This document shows, piece after piece, positions 35,407 to 44,083 of a stretch of 64,000 bases of DNA; position 1 is the stretch's first letter; the number at the start of each line of letters is the position of its first letter. The notes under the pieces are model-generated. The model worked only from the letters and a program-made list of their open reading frames with translations, had not been told where the DNA came from and made no database searches. Origin of the DNA: Parvularculaceae bacterium (GTDB taxonomy: Bacteria > Pseudomonadota > Alphaproteobacteria > Caulobacterales > Parvularculaceae); NCBI GenBank assembly GCA_020446945.1, contig JAGRDS010000001.1, positions 58,552-122,551 on the forward strand. The letters run 5' to 3'. A program made the position numbers and the translations under genes.

Positions 35407-35430
35407 GCGCGACGCAAGGAACCGTCGCGC
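35407..35430 (+). terminator. perfect GC hairpin between sulfotransferase gene and obgE
   Basis: GCGCGACG at 35407-35414 pairs with CGTCGCGC at 35423-35430 across an eight-base loop. An A-run rather than a T-run follows, so it is not a classical plus-strand terminator. It may end transcripts weakly or shape the obgE leader. Confidence 0.4.
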
Positions 35431-35458
35431 GGCGCTAAAAAATCGTTATATACAGGCT

Positions 35459-36499
35459 ATGAAGTTTCTCGATCGCGCCAAGATTTACGTTGAAAGCGGC
35501 GCCGGCGGCGCCGGCTGCCTGTCCTTCAGGCGCGAGAAATTCGTCGAGTTCGGCGGCCCGAACGGCGGGGATGGCGGACGCGGCGGCCATGTTTTCGCGC
35601 AGGCGGTTGAAAACCTCAATACGCTGATCGATTTTCGCTACCAGCAGCATTATTCGGCGAAAAACGGCCGCCCCGGCGAAGGGTCGAACCGCACCGGCGC
35701 GGATGGCGGCGATCTTATCATCAAGGTTCCGGTGGGAACGCAGATTTTCGAGGAAGATGAAGAAACGCTGATCGCCGATCTCGACCGTCCGGGCGAAACG
35801 GCGATTCTCGCCAAGGGCGGTAATGGCGGCTTCGGCAACGCGCATTTCAAGTCGTCGACGAACCGCGCGCCGACACGCGCCAATCGCGGCCAGCCGAGCG
35901 AAGAGCGGACAATCTGGTTGCGCCTGAAGCTGATCGCCGATTTCGGACTCGTCGGCCTGCCGAACGCCGGCAAGTCAACGCTCCTATCGGCGGTGACGGC
36001 CGCAAAACCGAAGATCGCCGATTATCCGTTTACGACTTTGCATCCAGGACTTGGCGTCGTTCGCCTCGGCGAAGGCGAAAGTTTCGTCCTTGCCGATATT
36101 CCCGGTCTAATCGAAGGCGCGCATAAAGGCGCGGGAATCGGCGATCACTTTCTCGGCCATGTCGAGCGTTGCGCGGCGATCGTTCATCTCGTCGATGGAA
36201 CATCGGAGCATATCGCCGAGGCTTATCGCACCGTGCGCGAGGAGCTCGCCGCCTACGGCGCCGGCCTTGATGAAAAGCGGGAGATCGTCTGCCTCAACAA
36301 GACAGATGCGCTCGACGAGCGAACGCTGAAAAAGCGTCTTTCCGAACTGTCGAAAGCGGCCGGGCGTCCGGCGCGCGCGATTTCCGGCGTCGCCGGCGCC
36401 GGGCTTTCCGCGCTGAAGCGCGATCTGATGACGATAAAGCTGGGCGCAGCGGCGGCGAATGCCGACGAGGCGGCGAACGAAAGCGCCTGGTCCCCGTGA
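35459..36499 (+). CDS. obgE: GTPase ObgE/CgtA
   Basis: A 346-residue ribosome-associated GTPase. The N-terminal Gly-rich Obg fold (residues 1-158, for example [11 protein letters not shown] and [19 protein letters not shown]) is followed by the G domain with P-loop GLPNAGKST at about 166-174, switch [11 protein letters not shown], and NKTD at about 280. It takes part in 50S maturation and the stringent response. The usual upstream rplU-rpmA genes are missing from this side; a sulfotransferase gene precedes it instead. It overlaps nadD by four bases. Confidence 0.95.
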   Translation: MKFLDRAKIYVESGAGGAGCLSFRREKFVEFGGPNGGDGGRGGHVFAQAVENLNTLIDFRYQQHYSAKNGRPGEGSNRTGADGGDLIIKVPVGTQIFEEDEETLIADLDRPGETAILAKGGNGGFGNAHFKSSTNRAPTRANRGQPSEERTIWLRLKLIADFGLVGLPNAGKSTLLSAVTAAKPKIADYPFTTLHPGLGVVRLGEGESFVLADIPGLIEGAHKGAGIGDHFLGHVERCAAIVHLVDGTSEHIAEAYRTVREELAAYGAGLDEKREIVCLNKTDALDERTLKKRLSELSKAAGRPARAISGVAGAGLSALKRDLMTIKLGAAAANADEAANESAWSP

Positions 36500-37095
36500 T
36501 TCCGCAGCGCCATGATATGTCGCGGATCGGCCTTCTCGGCGGTTCATTCAATCCAGCGCATGAGGGCCATCGCGAGATTTCACTCAAAGCGATAAGGCTT
36601 TTCGGGCTCGACGCCGTCTGGTGGCTGGTGACGCCCGGCAATCCGTTAAAAGCGCATGAGGATTATAAATACGATTCCTATGAAGTGCGCCTCGCCGCCG
36701 CGCGACAAGTCGCGAATCATCCGCGCATCGTCGTATCCAATTTCGAAGCGCGCAGGGGTCTTCAGTATACTGTCGATACGTTAGAAGCGCTGCGCGAATT
36801 ATGGCCGCAGATGACTTTCATATGGCTTATGGGCGCTGACAGCCTTGCCGGTTTTCACAAATGGAAGGACTGGCGCGCCATCGCCGGCGGCGTGCCGATC
36901 GCCGTTTTCAATCGGCCGGGTTTTGAAAAAGCCGCGCTGGCGAGCGAAACGGCGAAGGAGCTTGCGCTTTTCCGCATTCCCTCGGGGCGGGCCGCCGAGC
37001 TGGCCGACGCAGAGCCGCCCGCCTGGGCGTTTATAGAGGAAACGGCGAATCCCGCGTCGGCGAGCGAGATCCGCAAGGCCCGATCGGGCCGATGA
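36496..37095 (+). CDS. nadD: nicotinate-nucleotide adenylyltransferase
   Basis: A 199-residue NAD biosynthesis enzyme that adenylates nicotinate mononucleotide. The nucleotidyltransferase motif [11 protein letters not shown] is at about residues 15-25 and the second motif [11 protein letters not shown] is at the C-terminal end, the typical ISSTxIR position. It starts at GTG 36496, overlapping obgE by four bases (GTGA). An in-frame ATG at 36517 gives a slightly shorter protein. It forms an operon with obgE and probably with rsfS-rlmH-envC-ctpA. Confidence 0.93.
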   Translation: MIPQRHDMSRIGLLGGSFNPAHEGHREISLKAIRLFGLDAVWWLVTPGNPLKAHEDYKYDSYEVRLAAARQVANHPRIVVSNFEARRGLQYTVDTLEALRELWPQMTFIWLMGADSLAGFHKWKDWRAIAGGVPIAVFNRPGFEKAALASETAKELALFRIPSGRAAELADAEPPAWAFIEETANPASASEIRKARSGR

Positions 37096-37224
37096 GGGCG
37101 GAATATCGCCGCCGCAGCGCTCGATTTTACGCCGGGTTACTCTCCGGTAAATCGCCCATCGATGGTTGGCTAATCCCCGGACCGCTATTACATTGAGGGT
37201 GCGGGCGGACGTTCCCGCGGTTAA

Positions 37225-37722
37225 ATGGGAGGCAAAGTCCTGAGTTCAGAAGAACGCCCGGCGGCGCGCAGCAAAGCCGCCCTTAATATCGTTCCGCCGA
37301 CCGCCATGGAGAATATGGCGACGGCGCGGTCCGCAGGTTCGACTGTCGATCTGGACGCCCTAGCGCAAGGGGAACGCGGCAAAGCCATTCTTTCTCTCAT
37401 CCTCGCCGAGCTTGAGGACGACAAGGCCGAGGAGATCGTGACGATCGATCTTGGCGGCAAGACCGATATCGCGGATGCGATGGTCGTCGCGTCCGGCAGA
37501 TCGGCGCGCCATGTCGGCGCGATGGCGGACAAGGTCGTAAAGCGCCTGAAGGACGCCGGCATGAATCGCGCGCGTGTTGAGGGGGCGCCGGCCTGCGACT
37601 GGGTTCTGATCGACGCCGAAGACGTCATTGTCCACCTGTTCCGCCCGGAAGTCCGCCAGTTTTACAATCTGGAACGCATCTGGTCGGAAACAGCGCGCGC
37701 GCCCGCCAGAACGGACAATTAA
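37225..37722 (+). CDS. rsfS: ribosome silencing factor RsfS
   Basis: A 165-residue RsfS family protein, which binds L14 and blocks subunit joining when nutrients are low. The family core is at about residues 55-155 (LAELEDDKAEEIVTIDL, IADAMVVASGRSARHVGAMADKV, WVLIDAEDVIVHLFRPEVRQFYNLE). The first 45 residues are an unusual Ala-rich extension. GGGAGG just inside the first codons hints that translation might instead begin at a CTG near 37240 or at a later ATG. The order nadD-rsfS-rlmH is standard. Confidence 0.9.
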   Translation: MGGKVLSSEERPAARSKAALNIVPPTAMENMATARSAGSTVDLDALAQGERGKAILSLILAELEDDKAEEIVTIDLGGKTDIADAMVVASGRSARHVGAMADKVVKRLKDAGMNRARVEGAPACDWVLIDAEDVIVHLFRPEVRQFYNLERIWSETARAPARTDN

Positions 37723-37731
37723 CCCGCGCCG

Positions 37732-38214
37732 ATGCGCCTCACCATCGCCGCTGTCGGCCGGCTCCGCGCCGGCCCCGAATTTGAACTGGTCGCTGATTAC
37801 GCGGCGCGCATAAGGGCGATCGGAAAACCGCTTGGACTGACGCCGTTTGAAATAAGGGAATTCGAAGCGCCGAAAGGTCTTGGCGGCCGCAAGCGCCGGG
37901 CGCGCGAATCGGCGATGCTGGACAGCGCCGCGCCGGCCGGCGCGAAACGCATCGTCCTTGATGAGAAAGGCGTCGATATCAAAAGCGAGGTTCTCGCCGG
38001 GACAATCCGGCGCTGGCGCGATGAGGGCGCCGGCGAAACCGTATTCATGATCGGCGGGGCCGACGGGCACGACCCATCACTCGCCGCATCCGCAGACCTT
38101 TCCGTCGCATTCGGCAAGGCGACCTTTCCCCATATGCTTGTCAGGGCGATGCTGGTCGAGCAGATTTACCGCACCGCCACAATCCTTTCCGGCCACCCCT
38201 ATCACCGCGGATGA
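37732..38214 (+). CDS. rlmH: 23S rRNA (pseudouridine1915-N3)-methyltransferase RlmH
   Basis: A 160-residue SPOUT methyltransferase that acts on pseudouridine 1915 of 23S rRNA. The knot region FMIGGADGHDPSLAASADLSVAFGKATFPHMLVR at about 103-136 and the C-terminal EQIYRTATILSGHPYHRG are characteristic. It starts ten bases after rsfS and overlaps envC by four bases. Confidence 0.94.
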   Translation: MRLTIAAVGRLRAGPEFELVADYAARIRAIGKPLGLTPFEIREFEAPKGLGGRKRRARESAMLDSAAPAGAKRIVLDEKGVDIKSEVLAGTIRRWRDEGAGETVFMIGGADGHDPSLAASADLSVAFGKATFPHMLVRAMLVEQIYRTATILSGHPYHRG

Positions 38215-39428
38215 AGCGCTTTTTGTTCATATTTCTGACGATTTTCCACGTTGCGGCGAGCGACGCCGGCGCGCAGGTCGAGGAGCCGGAAAACGAGCTG
38301 GCCGAGATCGAAAGAAAATTGAAAGAGCAGCGCACCGAGGAGACGAAACTCAAGGACGAAGCGCGCGCGCGCGAAAAGGAAGTCGCCGCGTTGAGGCGGC
38401 GGATGATTGAAACCGCGCAAGCCCTGCAACAGGCTGAACGACGGATCGCCGATATCAATGGCGAAGTCGAAAGACTGGAGGCCGAAAAATCAGACCTTGA
38501 ATCGACGCTATTGCGCCAGCGTGAATCCCTTGGCGAAGTTCTCGCAGCGCTGCAATCGATCGAACGCTCGCGCCCGCCCGCTTTGCTCGTCTCGCCGGAC
38601 GACGCATCGAAGGCAGCGCGCGCCGCAATGCTTCTCGCCGATGTGACGCCGCAGATCGAAGCGCGCGCCGCCATATTGAAAACCGCGCTCGACGATCTCG
38701 CCGCCGTGAAGGCCGACCTTGAAAAGGAGCGAGCCCGGGCTGAGAAAACTAACGATGAGATAGGTGCGCGCCGGACAGTGCTGGCCGAACTTTTGTCAAA
38801 AAAACAGGGCGAGCGCCGCGTCGCCCAACGCCTTGCAGCGGCCGCCCAGGGCGAGACCGCAGCGCTGGCGGCCCGCGCCACCAATCTGCGTGACGTCATC
38901 GGGCGGCTGGAACGGCTCGCCCGGGTGGTCGCGCCGCGCCTCAAGCCGCCTTTTTCTAGGCCGACCGCCGCGCCGGACGCGCGGCGCCCCCTGCCAAAAC
39001 CGGTCCCCTTTAATCCCGTGCGCGCCTTTGCAAGCGCGAAAGGCGCGCTCAGGTCGCCGGTGGCGGGGACGCTCACAGGACGTTTCGGCGCAGACCGGCC
39101 GGAGGGCGGCAAATTCGATGGGCTTAGATTTGCGACCCCGGACCGCGCAATTGTGACCGCGCCTTTTGAGGCGCATGTTGCTTTCGCAAGGGCCTGGAAC
39201 CCGATCGGGAACCTCGTCGTTCTGGACGTCGGCGGAGGCTACCATATACTGTTGATGGGCGTCGGCGGCTTTTTGGTAGAGGAAGGTCAAAGTGTTAAAG
39301 CCGGCGAGCCTGTGGCGGCGATGGCCGGGCCGGATGCGGTTCTGGACCTCGAAATCCGAAAGAACGGCGAGCCCGTTAACCCATCCTTGTGGCTCTCGGA
39401 GAATGCTAGGCCGGATCCCGCGTCCTGA
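38211..39428 (+). CDS. envC: EnvC-like murein hydrolase activator (degenerate M23 domain)
   Basis: A 405-residue exported coiled-coil protein. The signal peptide covers residues 1-22 (FLFIFLTIFHVAASDAGAQ), two long coiled coils cover about 25-230, and a C-terminal LytM/M23 domain covers about 280-400. The zinc-binding HxxxD and HxH of active M23 peptidases are absent (FDGLRFATPDRAIV where an active enzyme has His), as in EnvC of E. coli. It therefore should activate a cell-wall amidase rather than cut peptidoglycan. FtsE and FtsX, its likely partners, are encoded at 26-28 kb. It overlaps rlmH by four bases. Confidence 0.88.
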   Translation: MKRFLFIFLTIFHVAASDAGAQVEEPENELAEIERKLKEQRTEETKLKDEARAREKEVAALRRRMIETAQALQQAERRIADINGEVERLEAEKSDLESTLLRQRESLGEVLAALQSIERSRPPALLVSPDDASKAARAAMLLADVTPQIEARAAILKTALDDLAAVKADLEKERARAEKTNDEIGARRTVLAELLSKKQGERRVAQRLAAAAQGETAALAARATNLRDVIGRLERLARVVAPRLKPPFSRPTAAPDARRPLPKPVPFNPVRAFASAKGALRSPVAGTLTGRFGADRPEGGKFDGLRFATPDRAIVTAPFEAHVAFARAWNPIGNLVVLDVGGGYHILLMGVGGFLVEEGQSVKAGEPVAAMAGPDAVLDLEIRKNGEPVNPSLWLSENARPDPAS

Positions 39429-39488
39429 CACGATCTCCGGGGCGAGACTGAAATGTAGTTCGAGCGAATGTAGCAAACAGGTGTTTGG

Positions 39489-40910
39489 ATGATGAAATCG
39501 ATGAAGCACAAGAAAGCCGCAGGAGAGCGCAGCCTATTGCGCAATGCGACATCGGCGGGCGCGCTTGCAGCCGCGGCGCTGGGCGGCGCTCTTGTAACTG
39601 CGGCGATCTTGACCGCCGGTTTTGCACGATCGACCATTTCAGCGGACACGTTTCGACAACTCGATCTTTTCGGCGAAGTCTTCGAGCAGGTTCATCAAAA
39701 TTACGTCGAGACGCCCGAGGATTCGAAACTCATCAAGGGCGCCATCGACGGAATGCTCGGCGGTCTCGATCCGCATTCAAGCTACATGGACGCGGAAGAT
39801 TTCAACCGCATGCAGGAGCAGACGCGCGGCAGTTTTGCAGGCCTTGGCATTCAGGTCGTGATGGACAATGAGGGGGCGGACAAGGGCTATGTGAAAGTCG
39901 TAGCGCCGATTGACGATACGCCGGCGCAAAAAGCCGGCATTTTGACAAACGACCTGATCACCGAGATTGACGGCGAGAAGGTTATGGGCATGTCGATCGA
40001 CGAGGCGATCGACAAACTCAAGGGCGCCAAGGGAACCCCGGTAGAAATAACCGTATTGCGCGACCGTGAAAAACCGAGCTTCAAGGTGAAGCTCGTACGC
40101 GATATCATTCGCGTGCCAGCGGTGACGCAGCGCGCCGAAGGCCAGTTCGGCTATATCCGCATCACCAATTTCAGCGAACAGACCCAAAGCGGCGTCCACA
40201 AGGCGATCAAAGCGCTCGACAAGGACATCGCCGGCGGGCCGAAGGGCTATGTTATCGATTTAAGGTCCAACCCGGGCGGCCTTCTCGATCAGGCGGTCGC
40301 GGTCTCAGACGCTTTCCTGGAGGGCGGCGAGATCGTATCGACGCGCGGGCGCAATCCTAAGGACACGCTGCGCGAAATGGGCACGCCGGGCGATCTGGCG
40401 AAAGGCAAACCCATTATCGTGCTGATTAACGGCGGGTCGGCTTCCGCGTCGGAAATCGTCGCCGGCGCCCTTCAGGATCGCAACCGAGCTCTACTTCTTG
40501 GAACGCGCTCTTTCGGCAAGGGCAGCGTACAGACTGTCATTCCGCTGCAGAACGGCCTTCAAGGCGCGCTTCGCCTGACCACTGCGCGCTATTACACCCC
40601 GTCCGGCCGCTCAATCCAGGCGCACGGCATCGACCCTGACATCGCAATGCCGGTTATCTATCCCGGCCAGGATGAGCTGACCGAACGCCCGAGCGAGGCG
40701 AGCCTGCCAGGCGCCCTGGATGTGGAAGAGGGGAACGACGAGACGGAACCGGCCGCCGCCGCGGTTGAGCCGGTCAAATGCGGCTACAAGGAAGATGGAA
40801 AGACGGTCCGGGACTGCCAGTTGGAACGGGCGATCGAAATCCTCGCGGATACGACCGCCTATCGATCCGCGCTGGCGGACGCATCTGCGAGCCGGGCGGA
40901 CCGGCGCTGA
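39489..40910 (+). CDS. ctpA: S41-family C-terminal processing peptidase
   Basis: A 473-residue periplasmic Tsp/CtpA protease with an N-terminal signal anchor (AGALAAAALGGALVTAAILTAG). A PDZ domain lies at about 105-190, and the S41 catalytic domain has the Ser in GGSASASEIVAGAL at about 330 and the Lys in TRSFGKGSVQ at about 355. It degrades or trims envelope proteins. Start at ATG 39489; the MKSMKHKK variant is one codon later. A strong terminator follows the stop codon. The 60-base gap from envC keeps it in the same transcript. Confidence 0.93.
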   Translation: MMKSMKHKKAAGERSLLRNATSAGALAAAALGGALVTAAILTAGFARSTISADTFRQLDLFGEVFEQVHQNYVETPEDSKLIKGAIDGMLGGLDPHSSYMDAEDFNRMQEQTRGSFAGLGIQVVMDNEGADKGYVKVVAPIDDTPAQKAGILTNDLITEIDGEKVMGMSIDEAIDKLKGAKGTPVEITVLRDREKPSFKVKLVRDIIRVPAVTQRAEGQFGYIRITNFSEQTQSGVHKAIKALDKDIAGGPKGYVIDLRSNPGGLLDQAVAVSDAFLEGGEIVSTRGRNPKDTLREMGTPGDLAKGKPIIVLINGGSASASEIVAGALQDRNRALLLGTRSFGKGSVQTVIPLQNGLQGALRLTTARYYTPSGRSIQAHGIDPDIAMPVIYPGQDELTERPSEASLPGALDVEEGNDETEPAAAAVEPVKCGYKEDGKTVRDCQLERAIEILADTTAYRSALADASASRADRR

Positions 40911-40930
40911 ACCAAATCGCCGTTCGAGGC

Positions 40931-40966
40931 CGAACGCCCCCTGAACCCGGGGGCGTTCGCTTTTCT
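40931..40966 (+). terminator. rho-independent terminator after ctpA
   Basis: CGAACGCCCCC at 40931-40941 pairs perfectly with GGGGGCGTTCG at 40949-40959, with a seven-base loop and a following CTTTTCT run. It starts about 20 bases after the ctpA stop codon. Confidence 0.9.
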
Positions 40967-41069
40967 GCGCATTTTCCTGTCTGCATTTTCCATCCGTTAA
41001 CCCTGATCTTTCTAGGGTGTGGCGCCAATTCCGACCGCCACGGGCGGTATTTTCGCTTTTAAGGAGCCC

Positions 41070-42287
41070 ATGCGCTCGCGCCGTTTCAAATTACCGGTTC
41101 TGAGCCGGCTGGCCTGGGCCTGGGCCGTATTCGCCGTTCTCGGCGCGATAGCGGCTGTCTACGCCGCTTACGACCACCCGCGAGCACGCGCAGCCGTTGC
41201 GATGGCGGTCGAGGGGGTTGAGCGCCTTGCGCCGCCCGCCGAACGCGCCGCGCCGGAAAAATCGGAAAACGAACCCGAAAACGCAGCATCGCTGACGGTT
41301 GCGACGGGAATATCTCTGGCGGCGGAGCGTCTTGAGCAACCACCCTCGGAAGAAGCCGAGGACGCGCTCGCCGACGCGGTCGATCCCTACCGCATCGCAG
41401 AAGATCCCGCCGCAGAAGTTGTCATCACGGTCGACGGCGCGCCGGCGCGCGCCATTGGTGCGGCGCGCGAAAAGCGCGTCATCGACACATGGACGCCCGT
41501 GAAAGCGCCGGATGAAAAACTGCTTCAAAGAACCGCCTACGGGCGCATCCCAAAAATCGGCGCTGACGGGCGGCGGGCATCCGTGGCGTACGCTCAGGAA
41601 TTCAAGCCGGGCGAACGGCCGAACATTGCGTTGATCGTCGGCGGGCTCGGGATCAATCGCGCGCTCACCGAACGCGCGATCGACGAGTTGCCGCCCTATG
41701 TAACATTCGCTTTTGCGCCCTATGCGAAAGACCTTCCCTTCTGGACCAAACGCGCGCGCGACGCCGGCCACGAAATCCTTGTCGAACTGCCGCTTGAATC
41801 GCGCACAGGCGATGAAGCCGCGCTCGGCCCGGCGGCGATACTTACGACCAGAACAGCGGCGGAAAACAGGCAGCGGCTTGACTGGATCCTTTCGCGTTTC
41901 GAAGGATATTTCGGCGTAACGAATTATCTCGGCTCTAAATATTCGAGTAATCACGCCGCCATGTCGTGGCTGTTTTCGCAGATCGACGCGGCGGGCCTCG
42001 CGTTTATCGACGATACGGGCGCACTTGAAAGATTCGGCGAAAGCAAGGATTCAGCGACCGTCAACCGCCTTATCGAACCGGCATACGGCGCCGATCAAAG
42101 CGAGGTCAAAAGCGAACTTCAATCACTTGAAAAACTCGCCGACCGAAACGGCGACGCGATCGGCAAGACTTATATCAATGATCGCTCTTTCGCTGAGATC
42201 AAATCCTGGGCCGTTTCGCTTGACGAACGCGGTTACGCACTCGCCCCCGCATCGGCAGTGCTGGTATTGCGCAAGAATGATCGCTAA
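41070..42287 (+). CDS. divergent polysaccharide deacetylase (YibQ/DUF610 family)
   Basis: A 405-residue protein. The start is ATG 41070, three bases after AAGGAG; the frame open to 41019 is not needed. One transmembrane anchor is at about 12-32 (LAWAWAVFAVLGAIAAVYAAY), followed by an acidic/Ala-rich linker to about 165 and a C-terminal NodB-like divergent deacetylase domain (ALIVGGLGINRALTERAI, FAFAPYAK, EILVELPLES, FIDDTG). This family follows ctpA and precedes rppH in many alphaproteobacteria. Enzymatic activity has not been shown for the family in general. It acts in the periplasm. Confidence 0.88.
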   Translation: MRSRRFKLPVLSRLAWAWAVFAVLGAIAAVYAAYDHPRARAAVAMAVEGVERLAPPAERAAPEKSENEPENAASLTVATGISLAAERLEQPPSEEAEDALADAVDPYRIAEDPAAEVVITVDGAPARAIGAAREKRVIDTWTPVKAPDEKLLQRTAYGRIPKIGADGRRASVAYAQEFKPGERPNIALIVGGLGINRALTERAIDELPPYVTFAFAPYAKDLPFWTKRARDAGHEILVELPLESRTGDEAALGPAAILTTRTAAENRQRLDWILSRFEGYFGVTNYLGSKYSSNHAAMSWLFSQIDAAGLAFIDDTGALERFGESKDSATVNRLIEPAYGADQSEVKSELQSLEKLADRNGDAIGKTYINDRSFAEIKSWAVSLDERGYALAPASAVLVLRKNDR

Positions 42288-42320
42288 ACGTCGCGATCTG
42301 CGTTGCGACTGCGAGAGTTC

Positions 42321-42827
42321 ATGACAATTGAAAAAATTCTATCTCAATACCGGCCGAATGTCGGCGTCGTCCTGTTCAATCCGGGCGGTTCGGTTCTGTT
42401 CGGTCGCCGCATCGGAGATTTCGTCGACCTCGGCGAAGACAAGGATGCATTTCGCTGGCAGTTCCCGCAAGGCGGCGTCGATCAGGATGAGAATATCGCG
42501 GAAGCGGCTTTTCGGGAGTTGCAGGAAGAAACCGGCGTTTCGAGCGCGCGGCTGCTGGCGTTGACGCCCGGTTGGCTCGCCTATGATTTTCCAGCCGGAT
42601 ACCGGAAGAAAAAGTGGGTCGGCCAGCGCCAGAAATGGGCCGCAATGCTGTTCGAGGGCGACGAAAGCGAAATCGACATCGCCGCCGACGATCATCAGGA
42701 ATTTGACGCCTGGCGCTGGGGCGAACTTGAAGAGGCGCTTGATCTCATCGTGCCGTTCAAGCGCAAAGTCTATTCGGAACTTGTCAGCTCTTTTGCGCCC
42801 CTCAGAGACTATTTGCGAAAGGCGTGA
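42321..42827 (+). CDS. rppH: RNA pyrophosphohydrolase RppH
   Basis: A 168-residue Nudix hydrolase that removes pyrophosphate from 5'-triphosphate mRNA and so starts decay. The Nudix box is complete: GGVDQDENIAEAAFRELQEE, then TGV, at about residues 53-75. The start ATG 42321 (MTIEKILSQYRPNVG) is preferred to the upstream TTG at 42303. The N-terminal YRPNVGVVL is the family signature. It is co-directional with the deacetylase gene, 33 bases downstream of it. Confidence 0.92.
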   Translation: MTIEKILSQYRPNVGVVLFNPGGSVLFGRRIGDFVDLGEDKDAFRWQFPQGGVDQDENIAEAAFRELQEETGVSSARLLALTPGWLAYDFPAGYRKKKWVGQRQKWAAMLFEGDESEIDIAADDHQEFDAWRWGELEEALDLIVPFKRKVYSELVSSFAPLRDYLRKA

Positions 42828-42862
42828 TGCGGCGAGCCGCTTCGGCCCGCCGCAAGATAAAA

Positions 42863-43141
42863 TCAAACACGCGCACGCGGCGTAACGGACAAAACCTCCC
42901 CGCGCCGCACCTTGCATTCTCCGAATGATTTTTCTCCGTCTTCAAACTTGACGCTGACCGTCACCTTAAGAACGCCGCCGTCGCGCGCCTTTACGAGGCG
43001 CGTGTTTGCGTCATCCAGCGTTCGGCCGGTTTTTTGCGCCAATGCTTCGGCGCACAGCGCCTTTGCGGCCATGAAATCGGCCGCATGCGCCGCCGGCGAT
43101 AAGGTTGCTGCGACGAAGGCGATGATGGCTGTTCTGATCAT
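42863..43141 (-). CDS. small secreted protein of unknown function
   Basis: A 92-residue protein with a clear signal peptide (MIRTAIIAFVAATLSPAAHA, cleavage after AHA). The start is ATG 43141 with GGAG six bases ahead; the ATG at 43153 overlaps that ribosome binding site. The mature part has two cysteines (ALCAEAL, GECKVR), possibly a disulfide, and a central VSVKFEDGEKSFG strand pair. I do not recognise the family. It is divergent from the TetR gene and separated from it by 171 bases, so the regulator may control it. Confidence 0.7.
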   Translation of the reverse strand: MIRTAIIAFVAATLSPAAHAADFMAAKALCAEALAQKTGRTLDDANTRLVKARDGGVLKVTVSVKFEDGEKSFGECKVRRGEVLSVTPRARV

Positions 43142-43265
43142 TGTTTTCTCCATTGATCGTTTTTGACCCGGCTAAATTGATGTTCGGACCGAACGTCCGG
43201 GCGTCGTCCGGTCGAACACGGGCCGCAGCAAGTCGCCGAAGAATGGCGCGCGCGGCGGATTGATT

Positions 43266-43312
43266 TTTGTACTATCTAGTATATTTTACAAAGGTCAAGA
43301 GTTTTTTACAAA
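43266..43312. promoter_or_regulatory. operator-like repeats in the TetR gene promoter
   Basis: In the AT-rich leader of the TetR gene, the dyad TACTA-TC-TAGTA occupies 43270-43281, inside a wider inverted repeat TTTGTA (43266-43271) / TACAAA (43287-43292). The nonamer TTTTACAAA is present at 43284-43292 and again at 43304-43312, exactly 20 bases apart. Such an arrangement is typical of TetR operators that control their own gene. Confidence 0.55.
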
Positions 43313-43930
43313 ATGGTACAAAAAGAATCCGGCAAAAAAAACCGTGGACGGCCAAGGGCTTACGACCCGCAAGTCGCGCTCGATCGCGCGCTCAACATGT
43401 TTTGGCGCGCCGGATTCGCCTCTACCTCGATTGATGACATTTGCACCGCCACGGGGATGAACAGGCCAAGCGTTTATGCGGCATTCGGCGACAAGCGCGC
43501 CCTGTTCCGCGCCGCGCTCGAACGATACACGTCGATCTCCCGCGAGAAAATGAGCCGGGCGTTTTCAAACGACGAGCCGCTGCGTGAATCGTTGGCGGGC
43601 GTTTATAGCCGCGCGCTCGATTTGTATTTTGCGGAGCCTTCAGCGCCGCTCGGATGCTTTTTTGTCGGCGCCGCGCTGACGCCGGCGTTCGACGACGAGG
43701 AAATCCGTGAGCTGACGAATAGCGGGCTGCGCGAATTTGAAGCCGCTTTCAGGCGATTGATTGCTTCGGCGCAGGAAAGAGGCGAGATCGGGAATGATCG
43801 CGATGCGGACGGACTCGCCAAAATGGCGTCGGCGACGCTCTACTATCTGGCGATAAGATCGCGCGCCGGTGAAAAACGGTCGACGCTCGACTCCTATGCG
43901 AAATTCGCGGTCGGCTATATTTGCAGCTAA
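43313..43930 (+). CDS. TetR/AcrR-family transcriptional regulator
   Basis: A 205-residue TetR regulator. A basic N-terminus (KKNRGRPRAYDP) precedes the helix-turn-helix at residues about 20-65 (FWRAGFASTSIDDICTATGM, then NRPSVYAAFGDKRALF), with the ligand-binding domain after it. Ser-Gly-rich family relatives respond to small hydrophobic inducers; this ligand is unknown. The upstream dyads make autoregulation likely. No AGGAGG is seen near the ATG, only AAGG about 17 bases upstream, so expression may be low. Confidence 0.9.
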   Translation: MVQKESGKKNRGRPRAYDPQVALDRALNMFWRAGFASTSIDDICTATGMNRPSVYAAFGDKRALFRAALERYTSISREKMSRAFSNDEPLRESLAGVYSRALDLYFAEPSAPLGCFFVGAALTPAFDDEEIRELTNSGLREFEAAFRRLIASAQERGEIGNDRDADGLAKMASATLYYLAIRSRAGEKRSTLDSYAKFAVGYICS

Positions 43931-44083
43931 AGCTGTTAACGCAGGGCGCCTAAGTGCGATTACCAGCCGACATTCGTCGCTCTGATCACACAAGAGAGCC
44001 GCCAGAAGGGTTTTCGACAAGACTAGCGCGGCAAATCGATTCTTCGCTAAACTTTCGGCGGTCAGAAAATCTGGTGAACCGCG

